From NCBI RefSeq assembly GCF_003668995.1, contig NZ_CP033068.1, forward strand, positions 186,001 to 250,000: a stretch of DNA of 64,000 nt. Reading direction: 5' to 3'. A program made the position numbers and the translations under genes. The notes below the pieces were generated by a model, which did not search any database, was not told where the DNA came from, and saw only the letters and a program-made list of their open reading frames with translations. This DNA is from Flavobacterium sp. 140616W15. GTDB lineage: Bacteria > Bacteroidota > Bacteroidia > Flavobacteriales > Flavobacteriaceae. Positions 8,452 through 18,527 of this stretch are shown here, one piece after another. The stretch's first letter is position 1, and each line of letters opens with the position of its first letter.

Positions 8452-9348
8452 GTGAAAACAAATAAGCAGGCATTTCAAGAGTATCTTCAGTTGGAGAAAA
8501 AATATTCTTCACATACTTTGGGTGCTTATATGAATGACGTTGTTTCTTTTGAGTTATTTAATAAATTGCATTTCGATCAGGAAAATATTGATCAGGTGAA
8601 TTATAGTCAGATTAGGTCATGGGTGGTTTCACTTGTGGATGCTAATGTGTCAAATGTTTCTGTTAATCGTAAGATGGCGTCTCTAAAAGCATTTTATAGG
8701 TTTTTGTTAAAGACGAAGCAAATAGAGATTAGTCCAATGCAGAAGCATAAGGCTTTAAAGACTCCTAAGATGGTGCAGGTGCCGTTTTCGGAAAAGGAAT
8801 TGATAGATTTGATAAATCAAATGGGAGATTCTGAGGGGTTTGAAGGGGTTAGGGATAAATTGATAATTGATTTGTTTTATACGACAGGTATCCGAAGGGC
8901 GGAGTTGATAGGTTTGCTTGGAGTTAATGTTGATCTGTCTGCTAATACGATTAAAGTGTTGGGGAAGCGTAATAAAGAACGAATTGTTCCTGTTTTGCCT
9001 GTTGTTGCTGAGCAGTTTTTGTTGTATGTAAAAGAACGTGAAAGTGTTGAGAATATAGTTGATGGGGAATATTTTTTTATTACTAAAAAAGGGTTAAAAT
9101 TGAATGAAACCTTTGTGTATCGATTAATAAATTCATACTTTAGTAAAGTCTCTGAAAAGGTAAAAAAAAGTCCTCATGTGCTCCGGCATACATTTGCGAC
9201 TCATTTATTGAATAACGGGGCTGATTTAAATTCAGTAAAAGAATTATTAGGACATTCTAGTTTGGCGTCTACCCAGGTGTATACACATAGTAGTTTGGCG
9301 ACTCTTAAAAAAGTGTATGCAGATGCGCATCCTAGGAATAAAAAGTAG
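8452..9348 (+). CDS. xerC: Tyrosine recombinase XerC
   Basis: 298 aa, the size of XerC/XerD. The N-terminal SAM-like core-binding domain covers about 1-88 and the catalytic domain about 105-298. All active-site residues are present: R148 (TTGIRRAE), K172, H242 and R245 (HVLRHTF), H268 (LLGHSS) and the nucleophile Y277 (VYTHSS). It resolves chromosome dimers at dif with a partner recombinase. It starts at GTG (8452). It sits in the conserved flavobacterial order rpsU-xerC-hpf-tRNA-tuf, and hpf starts 31 bp after it, probably on the same transcript. No integron or integrase-associated features are nearby, so a housekeeping role is likelier than a mobile one. Confidence 0.88.
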   Translation: MKTNKQAFQEYLQLEKKYSSHTLGAYMNDVVSFELFNKLHFDQENIDQVNYSQIRSWVVSLVDANVSNVSVNRKMASLKAFYRFLLKTKQIEISPMQKHKALKTPKMVQVPFSEKELIDLINQMGDSEGFEGVRDKLIIDLFYTTGIRRAELIGLLGVNVDLSANTIKVLGKRNKERIVPVLPVVAEQFLLYVKERESVENIVDGEYFFITKKGLKLNETFVYRLINSYFSKVSEKVKKSPHVLRHTFATHLLNNGADLNSVKELLGHSSLASTQVYTHSSLATLKKVYADAHPRNKK

Positions 9349-9379
9349 TTCTTAAATGTTTAATTCTAAAATAACTATT

Positions 9380-9682
9380 ATGAAGGTAAGTATTAATGCG
9401 GTTAACTTTACTGTTGACAGAAAATTGGTAGATTTCGTTCAAGAAAGAATGGATAAGTTGGAAAAGTATTATGACAGGATGGTATCAGTAGATGTTTTTT
9501 TGAAAGTTGAAAAAACAAGTGACAAGGAGAATAAAATTGCTGAGATAAAGATTAATGTTCCTGGTGATGATTTTTTGGTTAAAAAGCAATGCAAAACCTT
9601 TGAAGAGGCGGTTGAGCTTTCGGCCGAGTCCTTAGAAAGATTGTTGGTTAAGAGGAAAGAAAAAATAAGAACACATATTTAA
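9380..9682 (+). CDS. hpf: HPF/RaiA family ribosome hibernation factor, short form
   Basis: 100 aa. The beta-alpha-beta S30EA fold is recognisable from MKVSINAVNFTVDRKLVDFV through the C-terminal acidic/basic helix. HPF/RaiA proteins bind the 30S decoding channel in stationary phase and shut ribosomes down. It lacks the C-terminal dimerisation domain of long HPF, so it is the short type. An ATG at 9356 would add eight residues (MFNSKITI) not seen in the family; I prefer 9380. It follows xerC by 31 bp and precedes the tRNA-tuf promoter. Confidence 0.85.
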   Translation: MKVSINAVNFTVDRKLVDFVQERMDKLEKYYDRMVSVDVFLKVEKTSDKENKIAEIKINVPGDDFLVKKQCKTFEEAVELSAESLERLLVKRKEKIRTHI

Positions 9683-9703
9683 TGTAATTTTTTTGAAAAA
9701 ATG

Positions 9704-9734
9704 TTTTGATTCAAAGATAAAATAGCTACATTTG
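9704..9734 (+). promoter_or_regulatory. Promoter of the tRNA-Thr/Tyr/Thr-tuf unit
   Basis: TACATTTG at 9727-9734 is an exact -7 box; TTTTG at 9704-9708 is a -33 element 18 bp upstream. It lies about 39 bp before the first tRNA. Confidence 0.75.
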
Positions 9735-9736
9735 CA

Positions 9737-9763
9737 GTCCGTTAGAAATAGCGGACTTTTTTT
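9737..9763 (+). terminator. Hairpin with U-tract at the transcription start of the tRNA-tuf operon
   Basis: GTCCG and CGGAC form a 5-bp stem around a 10-base loop, followed by seven T. It begins within a few bases of the expected transcription start, before tRNA-Thr. It looks like a weak terminator or attenuator, but a processing or insulating hairpin is equally possible. Confidence 0.4.
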
Positions 9764-9772
9764 ATCAAAAAT

Positions 9773-9846
9773 GCCAGCGTAGCTCAGTTGGCTAGAGCAG
9801 CTGATTTGTAATCAGCAGGTCGTGGGTTCGAGTCCCTCCGCCGGCT
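9773..9846 (+). tRNA. tRNA-Thr (anticodon TGT)
   Basis: 74 bases with D, anticodon, and T arms all foldable; the anticodon loop TTTGTAA reads TGT, decoding ACA and related Thr codons. The T arm contains GTTCGAGTC. The acceptor stem GCCAGCG/CGCCGGC has one A-C mismatch at the fourth pair. CCA is not encoded. First gene of the cluster leading into tuf. Confidence 0.93.
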
Positions 9847-9901
9847 CTAAATAGTTCAAATGCGATTTGAAATTGTTCATGTAATTATTGATAAAAAAAA
9901 A

Positions 9902-9982
9902 GGGGAGATACTCAAGCGGCCAACGAGGGCAGACTGTAAATCTGCTGTGAGAACTTCGCAGGTTCGAATCCTGCTCTCCCCA
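9902..9982 (+). tRNA. tRNA-Tyr (anticodon GTA)
   Basis: 81 bases. Acceptor GGGGAGA pairs perfectly with TCTCCCC, the anticodon loop is CTGTAAA (GTA), and the long variable arm CTGTGAGAACTTCGCAG marks a class II tRNA, as expected for bacterial tRNA-Tyr. Confidence 0.95.
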
Positions 9983-10034
9983 CAAAAAAAAGATTTTAAA
10001 TAGTGATATTTAAAGTCGAAGATTAAAATGCTCT

Positions 10035-10106
10035 GCCGGTGTAGCTCAGGGGTAGAGTGCTTCCTTGGTAAGGAAGAGGTCTCGGGTTCAATTCCCGACA
10101 TTGGCT
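10035..10106 (+). tRNA. tRNA-Thr (anticodon GGT)
   Basis: 72 bases. The acceptor GCCGGTG pairs with CATTGGC through two G-T pairs. The anticodon stem CTTCC/GGAAG encloses loop TTGGTAA, giving anticodon GGT for ACC/ACU. It lies 55 bp before tuf, in the cluster order Thr-Tyr-Thr-tuf that resembles the tRNA group before tufB in many bacteria. Confidence 0.93.
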
Positions 10107-10161
10107 CAAGTAAGTAGGAAATTGAAAATTAATATATAACTAAGATTAAAAATTAAGTAAA

Positions 10162-11349
10162 ATGGCAAAGGAGAATTTTAATCGTTCCAAACCGCACTTA
10201 AACATAGGTACAATTGGACACGTAGATCACGGAAAAACTACATTAACTGCAGCAATTACTAAAGTATTGTCTGATGCAGGTTACTGTCAAGCTAAATCGT
10301 TTGATCAAATCGATAACGCTCCAGAGGAGAAAGAAAGAGGTATTACAATTAATACTTCACACGTAGAGTATGAAACAGCTAATCGTCATTACGCTCACGT
10401 TGACTGTCCAGGTCACGCGGATTACGTAAAGAACATGGTTACTGGAGCAGCTCAAATGGATGGAGCTATCTTAGTAGTTGCTGCTACAGATGGTCCAATG
10501 CCACAAACACGTGAGCACATCCTTTTAGGACGTCAGGTTGGTATTCCAAGAATCGTTGTTTTTATGAACAAAGTGGATATGGTTGATGATGCTGAGTTGT
10601 TAGAGCTTGTTGAGATGGAAATCAGAGACTTGTTATCTTTCTACGAGTATGATGGAGATAATGGTCCTGTTGTTCAAGGTTCAGCTTTAGGAGGATTGAA
10701 TAATGATCCTGCTTGGGTTCCTAAAATTATTGAATTAATGGAGGCTGTTGATGCTTGGATCGAAGAGCCAGTGCGTGACGTAGCTAAACCATTCTTGATG
10801 CCAGTTGAAGATGTATTTACAATTACAGGACGTGGAACTGTTGCTACAGGTCGTATCGAAACTGGTATTGCTAATACAGGAGATCCTGTTGAAATCATTG
10901 GTATGGGAGCTGATAAATTAACTTCTACTATTACAGGAGTTGAGATGTTCCGTAAAATCCTTGATAGAGGAGAAGCTGGAGATAACGTAGGTTTATTGTT
11001 AAGAGGTGTTGATAAAGAATCTATCAAAAGAGGAATGGTTATCATTAAGCCAGGATCAGTAAAACCACACGCTACTTTCAAAGCAGAGGTTTATATCTTG
11101 AAAAAAGAAGAAGGTGGACGTCATACTCCATTCCATAATAACTACCGTCCACAGTTCTACGTACGTACAACTGACGTAACAGGAGTTATTACTTTACCAG
11201 AAGGAGTAGAGATGGTAATGCCAGGAGACAACTTGACTATTAATGTTTCTTTATTAAGCCCAATCGCAATGAGCGTAGGTTTACGTTTCGCTATCCGTGA
11301 AGGTGGTAGAACTGTAGGAGCAGGTCAGGTAACTGAAATCGTAGGATAA
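10162..11349 (+). CDS. tuf: Elongation factor Tu
   Basis: 395 aa, complete. It is the GTPase that delivers aminoacyl-tRNA to the ribosome. P-loop GHVDHGKT is at 19-26; RGITI in switch [13 protein letters not shown] in switch II and NKVD for guanine recognition all follow at family spacing. Domains 2 and 3 fill the rest ([15 protein letters not shown] begins domain 2). It is the only tuf in the window. Codon use is strongly biased towards a few codons, as in highly expressed genes. It is co-oriented with the tRNA cluster and followed by a terminator-like hairpin, then tRNA-Trp. Confidence 0.98.
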   Translation: MAKENFNRSKPHLNIGTIGHVDHGKTTLTAAITKVLSDAGYCQAKSFDQIDNAPEEKERGITINTSHVEYETANRHYAHVDCPGHADYVKNMVTGAAQMDGAILVVAATDGPMPQTREHILLGRQVGIPRIVVFMNKVDMVDDAELLELVEMEIRDLLSFYEYDGDNGPVVQGSALGGLNNDPAWVPKIIELMEAVDAWIEEPVRDVAKPFLMPVEDVFTITGRGTVATGRIETGIANTGDPVEIIGMGADKLTSTITGVEMFRKILDRGEAGDNVGLLLRGVDKESIKRGMVIIKPGSVKPHATFKAEVYILKKEEGGRHTPFHNNYRPQFYVRTTDVTGVITLPEGVEMVMPGDNLTINVSLLSPIAMSVGLRFAIREGGRTVGAGQVTEIVG

Positions 11350-11367
11350 TCCTATAAAATAAATTTT

Positions 11368-11408
11368 AAAAGCCAGTTGGTTTTCTTAACTGAGACCACT
11401 GGCTTTAA
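11368..11408 (+). terminator. Hairpin between tuf and tRNA-Trp
   Basis: AAAGCCAGTTGG pairs with CCACTGGCTTT with one bulge and is followed by AATT rather than a long T-tract. It may be a partial terminator or 3' stabiliser, as tRNA-Trp lies just 3 bp further with no clear promoter of its own. Confidence 0.6.
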
Positions 11409-11410
11409 TT

Positions 11411-11481
11411 ACGGGCGTAGTTCAAGGGTAGAATAGCGGTCTCCAAAACCGTTGATGGGGGTTCGAATCCCTCCGCCCGTG
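11411..11481 (+). tRNA. tRNA-Trp (anticodon CCA)
   Basis: 71 bases. Acceptor ACGGGCG pairs with CGCCCGT, anticodon loop CTCCAAA reads CCA, T arm has GTTCGAATC. It sits between tuf and secE, the place where tRNA-Trp is found in many bacteria. Confidence 0.95.
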
Positions 11482-11499
11482 CAATAATAAATATATCTC

Positions 11500-11697
11500 A
11501 TGACAAAAGTTGTTAATTACATATCAGAAGCATTCGAGGAATTGAAGTCAAATGTAACTTGGCCAGCATGGGCAGAAGTGCAACGATTGACAATTGTAGT
11601 AGCTGTATTTTCAGTATTATTCGCTTTGGCAACTTGGGGAGTAGATGAATTTTTTGCAAAAGCATTGGCTGGATTTTTTAACTGGATAAAAGCGTAA
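11500..11697 (+). CDS. secE: Preprotein translocase subunit SecE
   Basis: 65 aa, the short one-helix type of SecE. The conserved cytoplasmic amphipathic part FEELKSNVTWPAWAEVQRLTI (about 12-32) leads into a single membrane helix (about 33-58). SecE clamps SecY in the protein export channel. It begins 18 bp after tRNA-Trp and nusG begins 10 bp after its stop, forming the usual secE-nusG pair. Confidence 0.93.
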   Translation: MTKVVNYISEAFEELKSNVTWPAWAEVQRLTIVVAVFSVLFALATWGVDEFFAKALAGFFNWIKA

Positions 11698-11707
11698 TTT
11701 TTTTGTA

Positions 11708-12259
11708 ATGGCAGATAATAATGTGAAAAAGTGGTATGTGGTTCGAGCAGTAAGTGGACAAGAAAATAAAGTCAAAACTTATATCGAAACGGAAATTGCC
11801 AGATTAGGTATGGGTGATTATGTTTCCCAAGTTTTAGTTCCTACTGAAAAAGTAGTAACTGTGAAAGAGGGTAAAAAAATAGCTAAGGATAAAGTATATT
11901 TTCCTGGATATGTTATGATCGAAGCCAATTTAGTTGGTGAAATACCTCATATTATTAAATCAATAACTAGTGTAATTGGTTTTTTAGGTGAAACTAAAGG
12001 TGGAGAACCTGTTCCGCTTAGATTATCTGAGGTAAACAGAATGCTAGGTAAGGTTGATGAACTGGCTGTTAATACAGATACACGTTCGATTCCGTTTAAC
12101 TTAGGAGAAACAATTAAGGTTATTGATGGACCTTTCAATGGTTTCAATGGAACAGTTGAAAAAATCAATGAAGAAAAGCGTAAGTTAGAAGTAATGGTTA
12201 AAATTTTCGGAAGAAAAACTCCATTAGAGCTAAGCTTTATGCAAGTAGAAAAAGTATAA
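11708..12259 (+). CDS. nusG: Transcription termination/antitermination protein NusG
   Basis: 183 aa. The NGN domain (KKWYVVRAVSGQENKVKTYIE from residue 7) binds RNA polymerase, and the C-terminal KOW motif (VIDGPFNGFNGTVEKINEEKRKL, about 138-160) contacts ribosomal S10 or Rho. Full length for the family. It follows secE by 10 bp and precedes rplK by 67 bp. Confidence 0.95.
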   Translation: MADNNVKKWYVVRAVSGQENKVKTYIETEIARLGMGDYVSQVLVPTEKVVTVKEGKKIAKDKVYFPGYVMIEANLVGEIPHIIKSITSVIGFLGETKGGEPVPLRLSEVNRMLGKVDELAVNTDTRSIPFNLGETIKVIDGPFNGFNGTVEKINEEKRKLEVMVKIFGRKTPLELSFMQVEKV

Positions 12260-12326
12260 TTTTCGTTACATCTATAATAATCACTACAATTGCTTCCAAT
12301 AATTGCAGTGTTAAATTTTTTAAAAA

Positions 12327-12764
12327 ATGGCTAAAGAAATTAGTAAGGTAGTTAAACTACAAGTTAAGGGAGGTGCTGCGAATCCGTCGCCACCGGTTGG
12401 ACCTGCTTTAGGAGCTGCTGGGGTTAATATCATGGAGTTCTGTAAGCAATTTAATGCTAGAACACAAGATAAACCTGGCAAAATATGCCCAGTACAAATT
12501 ACTGTGTATAAAGACAAATCATTTGATTTTGTTGTAAAAACTCCTCCAGCAGCAGTTCAGTTAATGGAAGCTGCAAAGCTAAAATCTGGTTCAGGTGAGC
12601 CTAATCGTAAAAAAGTAGCTAGTGTTACTTGGGAACAAATTAGAGCTATTGCTGAAGACAAGATGCCTGACTTAAATGCATTCACTATGGAGTCTGCAAT
12701 GAGTATGGTCGCTGGAACAGCTAGATCTATGGGTATAACTGTATCAGGAGATTCTCCTTTTTAA
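12327..12764 (+). CDS. rplK: 50S ribosomal protein uL11
   Basis: 145 aa. The N-terminal [20 protein letters not shown] (about 13-32) and the C-terminal rRNA-binding domain are characteristic. It forms the GTPase-associated centre with 23S rRNA and the L10-L7/L12 stalk. First gene of the rplKAJL cluster; rplA starts 13 bp after it. Confidence 0.97.
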   Translation: MAKEISKVVKLQVKGGAANPSPPVGPALGAAGVNIMEFCKQFNARTQDKPGKICPVQITVYKDKSFDFVVKTPPAAVQLMEAAKLKSGSGEPNRKKVASVTWEQIRAIAEDKMPDLNAFTMESAMSMVAGTARSMGITVSGDSPF

Positions 12765-12777
12765 TTAAGAGAAAGAC

Positions 12778-13467
12778 ATGGCAAAATTGACAAAAAAGCA
12801 AAAAGAGGCTGCTTCAAAAATTGAAAAGAACAAACTATATTCTTTAAAAGATGCAGCTGCATTAATTAAAGTTATAGCTTCTGCAAAATTTGATGAGTCT
12901 GTTGATATCGCAGTTCGATTGGGTGTAGATCCAAGAAAAGCGAATCAAATGGTTAGAGGTGTGGTAACATTACCTCACGGAACAGGTAAAGATGTAAAAG
13001 TATTAGCATTAGTTACTCCAGATAAAGAAGCAGAAGCTAAAGAAGCTGGAGCAGACTATGTAGGTCTTGATGATTATTTACAAAAAATAAAAGATGGTTG
13101 GACAGATGTTGATGTTATCATCACTATGCCAGCTGTAATGGGTAAATTAGGTCCATTAGGTCGTATTTTAGGACCTAGAGGTTTAATGCCAAACCCTAAA
13201 ACAGGTACTGTAACTATGGATGTTGCAAAAGCTGTTCAAGAGGTTAAAGCTGGTAAAATTGACTTTAAAGTTGATAAAACTGGTATCGTACATGCAGGAA
13301 TTGGTAAAGTTTCTTTTGGAGCTGAGCAAATTTATGACAATGCACACGAAATTATTCAAACATTAATCAAACTTAAACCAACTGCTGCTAAAGGTACCTA
13401 CATTAAAGGAATTCACCTTACTAGCACTATGAGTCCAGCAATTGCTTTGGACCCTAAAGCAGTATAA
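12778..13467 (+). CDS. rplA: 50S ribosomal protein uL1
   Basis: 229 aa, normal length. [20 protein letters not shown] (about 121-141) is the uL1 signature. It forms the mobile L1 stalk at the E site and, in other bacteria, represses the L11-L1 message. It is tightly linked to rplK (13 bp) and rplJ (22 bp). I did not identify an L1-binding leader with confidence. Confidence 0.97.
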   Translation: MAKLTKKQKEAASKIEKNKLYSLKDAAALIKVIASAKFDESVDIAVRLGVDPRKANQMVRGVVTLPHGTGKDVKVLALVTPDKEAEAKEAGADYVGLDDYLQKIKDGWTDVDVIITMPAVMGKLGPLGRILGPRGLMPNPKTGTVTMDVAKAVQEVKAGKIDFKVDKTGIVHAGIGKVSFGAEQIYDNAHEIIQTLIKLKPTAAKGTYIKGIHLTSTMSPAIALDPKAV

Positions 13468-13489
13468 TTGGTAGTTAAAAATTTTTAGT

Positions 13490-13990
13490 ATGACTAGAGA
13501 AGAAAAATCAATCGCGATTGAAGATTTAACTGCACAGTTAGCTGGTACAAATATTGTTTATGTAGCAGATATTTCTGGACTAAATGCAGAAACAACTTCA
13601 AATTTGAGAAGAGCTTGTTTTAAAGCAGGTATAAAATTAGAGGTTGTAAAAAACACATTGCTTGCAAAAGCTATGGAAGCTTCTGAAAATAATTATGGTG
13701 AGTTGCCTTCAGTATTGAAAGGAAACACTTCAATCTTTATTTCAGATGTTGCAAATGCACCTGGAAAAATTATCAAAGATTTCCGTAAGAAATCTGATAA
13801 ACCAATTTTAAAAGGAGCTTTTATTAATTCAGAAGTTTACATTGGAGATGATCAATTAGATGCATTAGCAACTATCAAATCTAAAGAAGAACTTCTTGGA
13901 GAACTTATTGGATTACTTCAATCTCCAGCTCAAAGAGTTATCTCTGCTTTACAAAACCAATTCGCAAACAGCGAAGAGGCAGAAGCATAA
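13490..13990 (+). CDS. rplJ: 50S ribosomal protein uL10
   Basis: 166 aa. The N-terminal MTREEKSIAIEDLTAQL and NTLLAKA motif (about 63) are family features; the C-terminal helix (about 140-160) binds L7/L12 dimers. Only 22 bp separate it from rplA, so there is no room for the long L10 leader found before rplJ in E. coli or B. subtilis. Confidence 0.96.
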   Translation: MTREEKSIAIEDLTAQLAGTNIVYVADISGLNAETTSNLRRACFKAGIKLEVVKNTLLAKAMEASENNYGELPSVLKGNTSIFISDVANAPGKIIKDFRKKSDKPILKGAFINSEVYIGDDQLDALATIKSKEELLGELIGLLQSPAQRVISALQNQFANSEEAEA

Positions 13991-14083
13991 TAACAAAAAT
14001 GCGAGGGGATCGTATTTCCTTGCTGCTTAAATAGCGCACAATAAATAATTATATTTTACAAATCATTTTAAACGATAGAAAAA

Positions 14084-14452
14084 ATGGCAGATTTGAAACA
14101 ATTCGCAGAACAATTAGTTAACCTAACAGTTAAAGAAGTTAACGAATTAGCAACAATATTAAAAGACGAGTATGGTATTGAGCCTGCTGCTGCAGCTGTT
14201 GTAGTTGCTGCTGGTGGTGATGTAGCTGCTGAAGAAGCACAAACAGAATTTACAGTTGTATTGAAAGAAGCTGGTGCTTCTAAATTAGCTGTAGTTAAAT
14301 TGGTAAAAGAACTTACAGGTTTAGGTCTTAAAGAAGCTAAAGATGTAGTTGATAGTGCTCCAAGTAACGTTAAAGAAGGTGTTTCTAAAGAAGAGGCTGA
14401 AGGTCTTAAAAAATCATTAGAAGAAGCTGGAGCTGTTGTTGAGCTTAAATAA
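14084..14452 (+). CDS. rplL: 50S ribosomal protein bL12
   Basis: 122 aa. It has the N-terminal dimerisation part ([20 protein letters not shown]), an alanine-rich hinge (about 35-50) and a C-terminal factor-binding domain with [14 protein letters not shown]. It recruits translation GTPases as part of the stalk. It lies 93 bp after rplJ; a hairpin with T-tract follows and separates it from rpoB. Confidence 0.97.
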   Translation: MADLKQFAEQLVNLTVKEVNELATILKDEYGIEPAAAAVVVAAGGDVAAEEAQTEFTVVLKEAGASKLAVVKLVKELTGLGLKEAKDVVDSAPSNVKEGVSKEEAEGLKKSLEEAGAVVELK

Positions 14453-14474
14453 TTCAACTCAGTTTTAAGAACTA

Positions 14475-14515
14475 GGTTTAGGTCTTGAGTTATCTCAATG
14501 GCCTAAACCATTTTT
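14475..14515 (+). terminator. Hairpin with T-tract between rplL and rpoB
   Basis: GGTTTAGG pairs with CCTAAACC and TTGAG with CTCAA inside it, followed by ATTTTT. It could be a partial terminator reducing transcription into rpoBC relative to the ribosomal genes; rpoB has no clear TAnnTTTG box in the 200 bp that follow. Confidence 0.6.
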
Positions 14516-14711
14516 CGTATAATAAAATATAGCATGTTTTATTATCAAATAGTTTAAAATACGAAAAAGTTTTTGATCAATACGAAGAAAAAAAATTGAA
14601 CCGAATTTATCGGATTATTTTTAAAGATGTATTGATTATAAAAAGAAAGTATAAATTAAACAATGTGTTTTTACACAAAAAACTACTTTTTTTTAATCAA
14701 AATTTTGTCCA

Positions 14712-17700
14712 TTGATGATAACAAATCAGACTGAAAGATTGAATTTTGCCTCTACAAAAAATATCCCTGTATATCCAGATTTTCTAGATGTTCAGGTTAA
14801 ATCTTTTAAAGATTTTTTTCAATTAGAAACTAAATCTGATGAAAGAGGCAACGAAGGGTTGTACAACACCTTCATGGAAAATTTTCCAATCACAGATACA
14901 AGAAATAACTTTGTGTTGGAGTTCCTAGATTATTTTGTTGATCCACCACGTTATACAATTCAAGAATGTATAGAGAGAGGTCTTACTTATAGTGTGCCTT
15001 TAAAAGCTAGGTTAAAACTATATTGTACAGATCCAGAACACGAAGATTTTGAAACTATTGTACAAGATGTTTATCTTGGAACAATACCTTATATGACTCC
15101 AAGCGGTACTTTTGTAATCAATGGTGCTGAGCGTGTTGTAGTATCTCAACTACACCGTTCTCCTGGGGTTTTCTTTGGACAATCATTCCACGCAAATGGA
15201 ACAAAACTTTATTCTGCAAGAGTAATTCCTTTTAAAGGATCTTGGATAGAATTTTCTACAGATATCAATAGCGTAATGTATGCTTATATCGATAGAAAGA
15301 AAAAATTACCAGTTACAACTTTATTCCGTGCAATTGGATTCGAAAGAGATAAGGATATCCTTGAGATTTTCGACCTTGCTGAAGAAATTAAAGTTTCTAA
15401 AACAGGTATTAAAAAATATATTGGAAGAAGACTTGCTGCACGTGTATTAAATACATGGCATGAGGATTTCGTTGATGAAGATACTGGTGAAGTAGTTTCT
15501 ATCGAACGTAACGAAATCATCCTTGATAGAGATACTATTATCGACAAAGATAATGTTGAAGAAATCATCGATTCTAACGTTAAATCTATTTTGTTACATA
15601 AAGAGGATAATAATCAAGCAGATTATGCTATTATCCACAATACATTACAAAAAGATCCAACAAACTCTGAAAAAGAAGCTGTTGAGCATATTTACCGTCA
15701 GTTGCGTAACGCTGAACCGCCTGATGAGGAAACTGCTCGTGGTATTATAGATAAATTGTTCTTCTCTGATCAACGTTATAACTTAGGTGAAGTTGGTCGT
15801 TATAGAATGAACAAAAAACTTGGTTTAGATATCCCAATGGAAAAGCAAGTGCTTACCAAAGAAGATATCATTACCATTGTAAAATATTTGATTGAATTAA
15901 TCAACTCTAAAGCTGAGATTGATGATATTGATCACTTATCAAACCGTCGTGTTAGAACAGTTGGAGAACAATTGTCTCAACAATTCGGTGTTGGTTTAGC
16001 ACGTATGGCTAGAACTATTCGTGAGAGAATGAACGTTAGAGATAACGAGGTGTTTACACCAATTGATTTGATTAATGCTAAAACATTATCATCAGTTATC
16101 AACTCTTTCTTTGGTACTAACCAGTTGTCTCAATTTATGGATCAAACGAATCCACTTGCTGAGATTACGCACAAAAGAAGATTATCTGCACTTGGACCAG
16201 GTGGACTTTCGAGAGAGAGAGCTGGTTTCGAGGTACGTGACGTTCACTATACGCATTACGGACGTTTATGTCCAATTGAAACCCCTGAGGGACCAAACAT
16301 TGGTTTGATTTCATCTCTTGGTGTTTATGCTAAAGTTAACGGAATGGGATTCATTGAGACTCCTTACCGTAAAGTAACTAACGGTGTTGTAGATCTTGAT
16401 ACTACTCCAGTATATTTAAGTGCTGAAGAAGAAGAAGGAATGTTGATTGCGCAAGCAAACATCGAAATGGATGCAACAGGAAAAATTATCGCTGAAAACG
16501 TAATTGCACGTCAGGAAGGTGATTTCCCTGTAATCGACCCAACACAGGTAGATTATACAGACGTTGCTCCAAATCAAATTGCTTCTATTTCTGCATCTTT
16601 GATTCCTTTCTTAGAGCATGATGATGCGAATAGAGCCTTGATGGGATCAAACATGATGCGTCAGGCAGTACCTTTAATTCGCCCTGAAGCTCCTATTGTA
16701 GGAACAGGTTTAGAGCGTCAAGTTGCGTCTGATTCAAGAGTATTGATTAATGCAGAAGGTGATGGAACAGTAGAATATGTTGATGCAAACATCATCACTA
16801 TTAAATACGATCGTTCTGAAGAAGAAAGAATGGTTAGTTTTGAGTCTGATGAAAAAACATATAATCTAATTAAATTTAGAAAAACCAATCAAGGAACAAG
16901 TATCAACTTGAAACCAATCGTTAAGAAAGGTGATAGAGTAGCACTTGGTCAAGTATTATCAGAAGGATATGCTACACAAAATGGAGAATTAGCTTTAGGT
17001 CGTAACCTAAAAGTAGCGTTCATGCCATGGAAAGGGTATAACTTTGAGGATGCGATTGTAATTTCTGAAAAAGTAGTTCGTGATGATATCTTTACGTCAA
17101 TTCACGTAGATGATTATTCATTAGAAGTTAGAGATACAAAATTAGGTAACGAAGAGTTGACTAATGATATTCCTAACGTTTCTGAAGAAGCTACTAAAGA
17201 TTTAGATGAAAACGGTATGATTAGAATTGGAGCAGAGGTTAAACCTGGCGACATTCTTATCGGAAAAATTACTCCAAAAGGAGAATCAGATCCTACTCCA
17301 GAAGAGAAATTGCTTCGTGCAATCTTCGGAGATAAAGCAGGTGATGTTAAAGATGCTTCATTAAAAGCTTCTCCTTCTTTACATGGTGTAGTTCTTGATA
17401 AAAAATTATTTGCAAGAGCCGTAAAAGATAAACGTAAACGTACACAAGACAAAGATGCTTTAGGTGCTTTGGAAATGGAATTTGAAACTAAATTTGTTGA
17501 ATTAAAAGACAGATTGGTTGAAAAATTATTCTTGATCGTTAACGGAAAAACATCTCAAGGTGTAATGAATGATTTGGGTGAAGAAGTTTTACCAAAAGGT
17601 AAAAAATATACTCAAAAAATGCTTTACGCAGTAGAAGATTTTGCTCACTTAAGTAAAGGTCAATGGGTTGCAGATGACGCAACTAATAAAATGGTTAATG

Positions 17701-18527
17701 ATTTAATTCATAACTATAAAATTAAGTTGAATGACTTACAAGGATCTTTAAGAAGAGAGAAATTCACTATTACTGTTGGAGATGAATTGCCAGCAGGAAT
17801 TTTGAAATTAGCAAAAATTTATATTGCTAAAAAACGTAAGTTGAAAGTAGGAGATAAAATGGCAGGACGTCACGGTAACAAAGGTATTGTTGCAAGAATC
17901 GTTCGTCATGAAGATATGCCTTTCCTTGAAGACGGAACACCTGTAGATATTGTATTGAATCCACTAGGGGTACCTTCTCGTATGAACATTGGTCAGATTT
18001 ATGAAACGGTTTTAGGTTGGGCTGGACAAAATTTAGGTAGAAAATTTGCTACTCCAATTTTTGATGGTGCTACTTTGGATCAAATCAATGAATTGACTGA
18101 CGAAGCGGGAATCCCAAGATTCGGTCATACGTATTTGTATGATGGAGGAACTGGAGAACGTTTCCACCAAAGAGCAACTGTAGGTGTGATCTACATGTTG
18201 AAATTAGGACACATGGTAGATGATAAGATGCACGCACGTTCTATCGGACCATACTCGTTGATTACACAACAACCACTTGGAGGTAAAGCTCAATTTGGAG
18301 GTCAGCGTTTTGGAGAGATGGAGGTTTGGGCACTTGAGGCTTATGGAGCGTCAAGTACACTACGTGAAATCTTAACTGTTAAGTCTGATGACGTTATTGG
18401 TAGAGCTAAAACTTACGAAGCAATCGTTAAGGGAGAGTCAATGCCAGAACCAGGTTTACCAGAATCATTCAATGTATTGATGCACGAATTGAAAGGTCTT
18501 GGACTTGATATTCGTCTAGAAGAATAA
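14712..18527 (+). CDS. rpoB: DNA-directed RNA polymerase subunit beta
   Basis: 1271 aa, complete. The fork-loop/rifampicin region [19 protein letters not shown] (near 470) is intact, with R at [28 protein letters not shown] and [19 protein letters not shown] are the classical beta signatures. It forms one side of the catalytic cleft with RpoC. Two ATGs in a row open the gene (14712 and 14715) and the choice between them is arbitrary. It lies 259 bp after rplL and 316 bp before rpoC, larger gaps than in most bacteria. Confidence 0.98.
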   Translation: MMITNQTERLNFASTKNIPVYPDFLDVQVKSFKDFFQLETKSDERGNEGLYNTFMENFPITDTRNNFVLEFLDYFVDPPRYTIQECIERGLTYSVPLKARLKLYCTDPEHEDFETIVQDVYLGTIPYMTPSGTFVINGAERVVVSQLHRSPGVFFGQSFHANGTKLYSARVIPFKGSWIEFSTDINSVMYAYIDRKKKLPVTTLFRAIGFERDKDILEIFDLAEEIKVSKTGIKKYIGRRLAARVLNTWHEDFVDEDTGEVVSIERNEIILDRDTIIDKDNVEEIIDSNVKSILLHKEDNNQADYAIIHNTLQKDPTNSEKEAVEHIYRQLRNAEPPDEETARGIIDKLFFSDQRYNLGEVGRYRMNKKLGLDIPMEKQVLTKEDIITIVKYLIELINSKAEIDDIDHLSNRRVRTVGEQLSQQFGVGLARMARTIRERMNVRDNEVFTPIDLINAKTLSSVINSFFGTNQLSQFMDQTNPLAEITHKRRLSALGPGGLSRERAGFEVRDVHYTHYGRLCPIETPEGPNIGLISSLGVYAKVNGMGFIETPYRKVTNGVVDLDTTPVYLSAEEEEGMLIAQANIEMDATGKIIAENVIARQEGDFPVIDPTQVDYTDVAPNQIASISASLIPFLEHDDANRALMGSNMMRQAVPLIRPEAPIVGTGLERQVASDSRVLINAEGDGTVEYVDANIITIKYDRSEEERMVSFESDEKTYNLIKFRKTNQGTSINLKPIVKKGDRVALGQVLSEGYATQNGELALGRNLKVAFMPWKGYNFEDAIVISEKVVRDDIFTSIHVDDYSLEVRDTKLGNEELTNDIPNVSEEATKDLDENGMIRIGAEVKPGDILIGKITPKGESDPTPEEKLLRAIFGDKAGDVKDASLKASPSLHGVVLDKKLFARAVKDKRKRTQDKDALGALEMEFETKFVELKDRLVEKLFLIVNGKTSQGVMNDLGEEVLPKGKKYTQKMLYAVEDFAHLSKGQWVADDATNKMVNDLIHNYKIKLNDLQGSLRREKFTITVGDELPAGILKLAKIYIAKKRKLKVGDKMAGRHGNKGIVARIVRHEDMPFLEDGTPVDIVLNPLGVPSRMNIGQIYETVLGWAGQNLGRKFATPIFDGATLDQINELTDEAGIPRFGHTYLYDGGTGERFHQRATVGVIYMLKLGHMVDDKMHARSIGPYSLITQQPLGGKAQFGGQRFGEMEVWALEAYGASSTLREILTVKSDDVIGRAKTYEAIVKGESMPEPGLPESFNVLMHELKGLGLDIRLEE

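Noticed and set aside
8452..9348. Integrase of a mobile element
   Set aside because: The protein has XerC size and all catalytic residues, and is in the conserved rpsU-xerC-hpf-tuf order; no attachment sites or cargo genes are seen near the tRNAs.
10674..11081. Long antisense reading frame within tuf
   Set aside because: It is a shadow of the strongly biased tuf codons; no promoter or family similarity.
13468..13489. L10-type regulatory leader before rplJ
   Set aside because: Only 22 bp separate rplA and rplJ, too short for the known leader.
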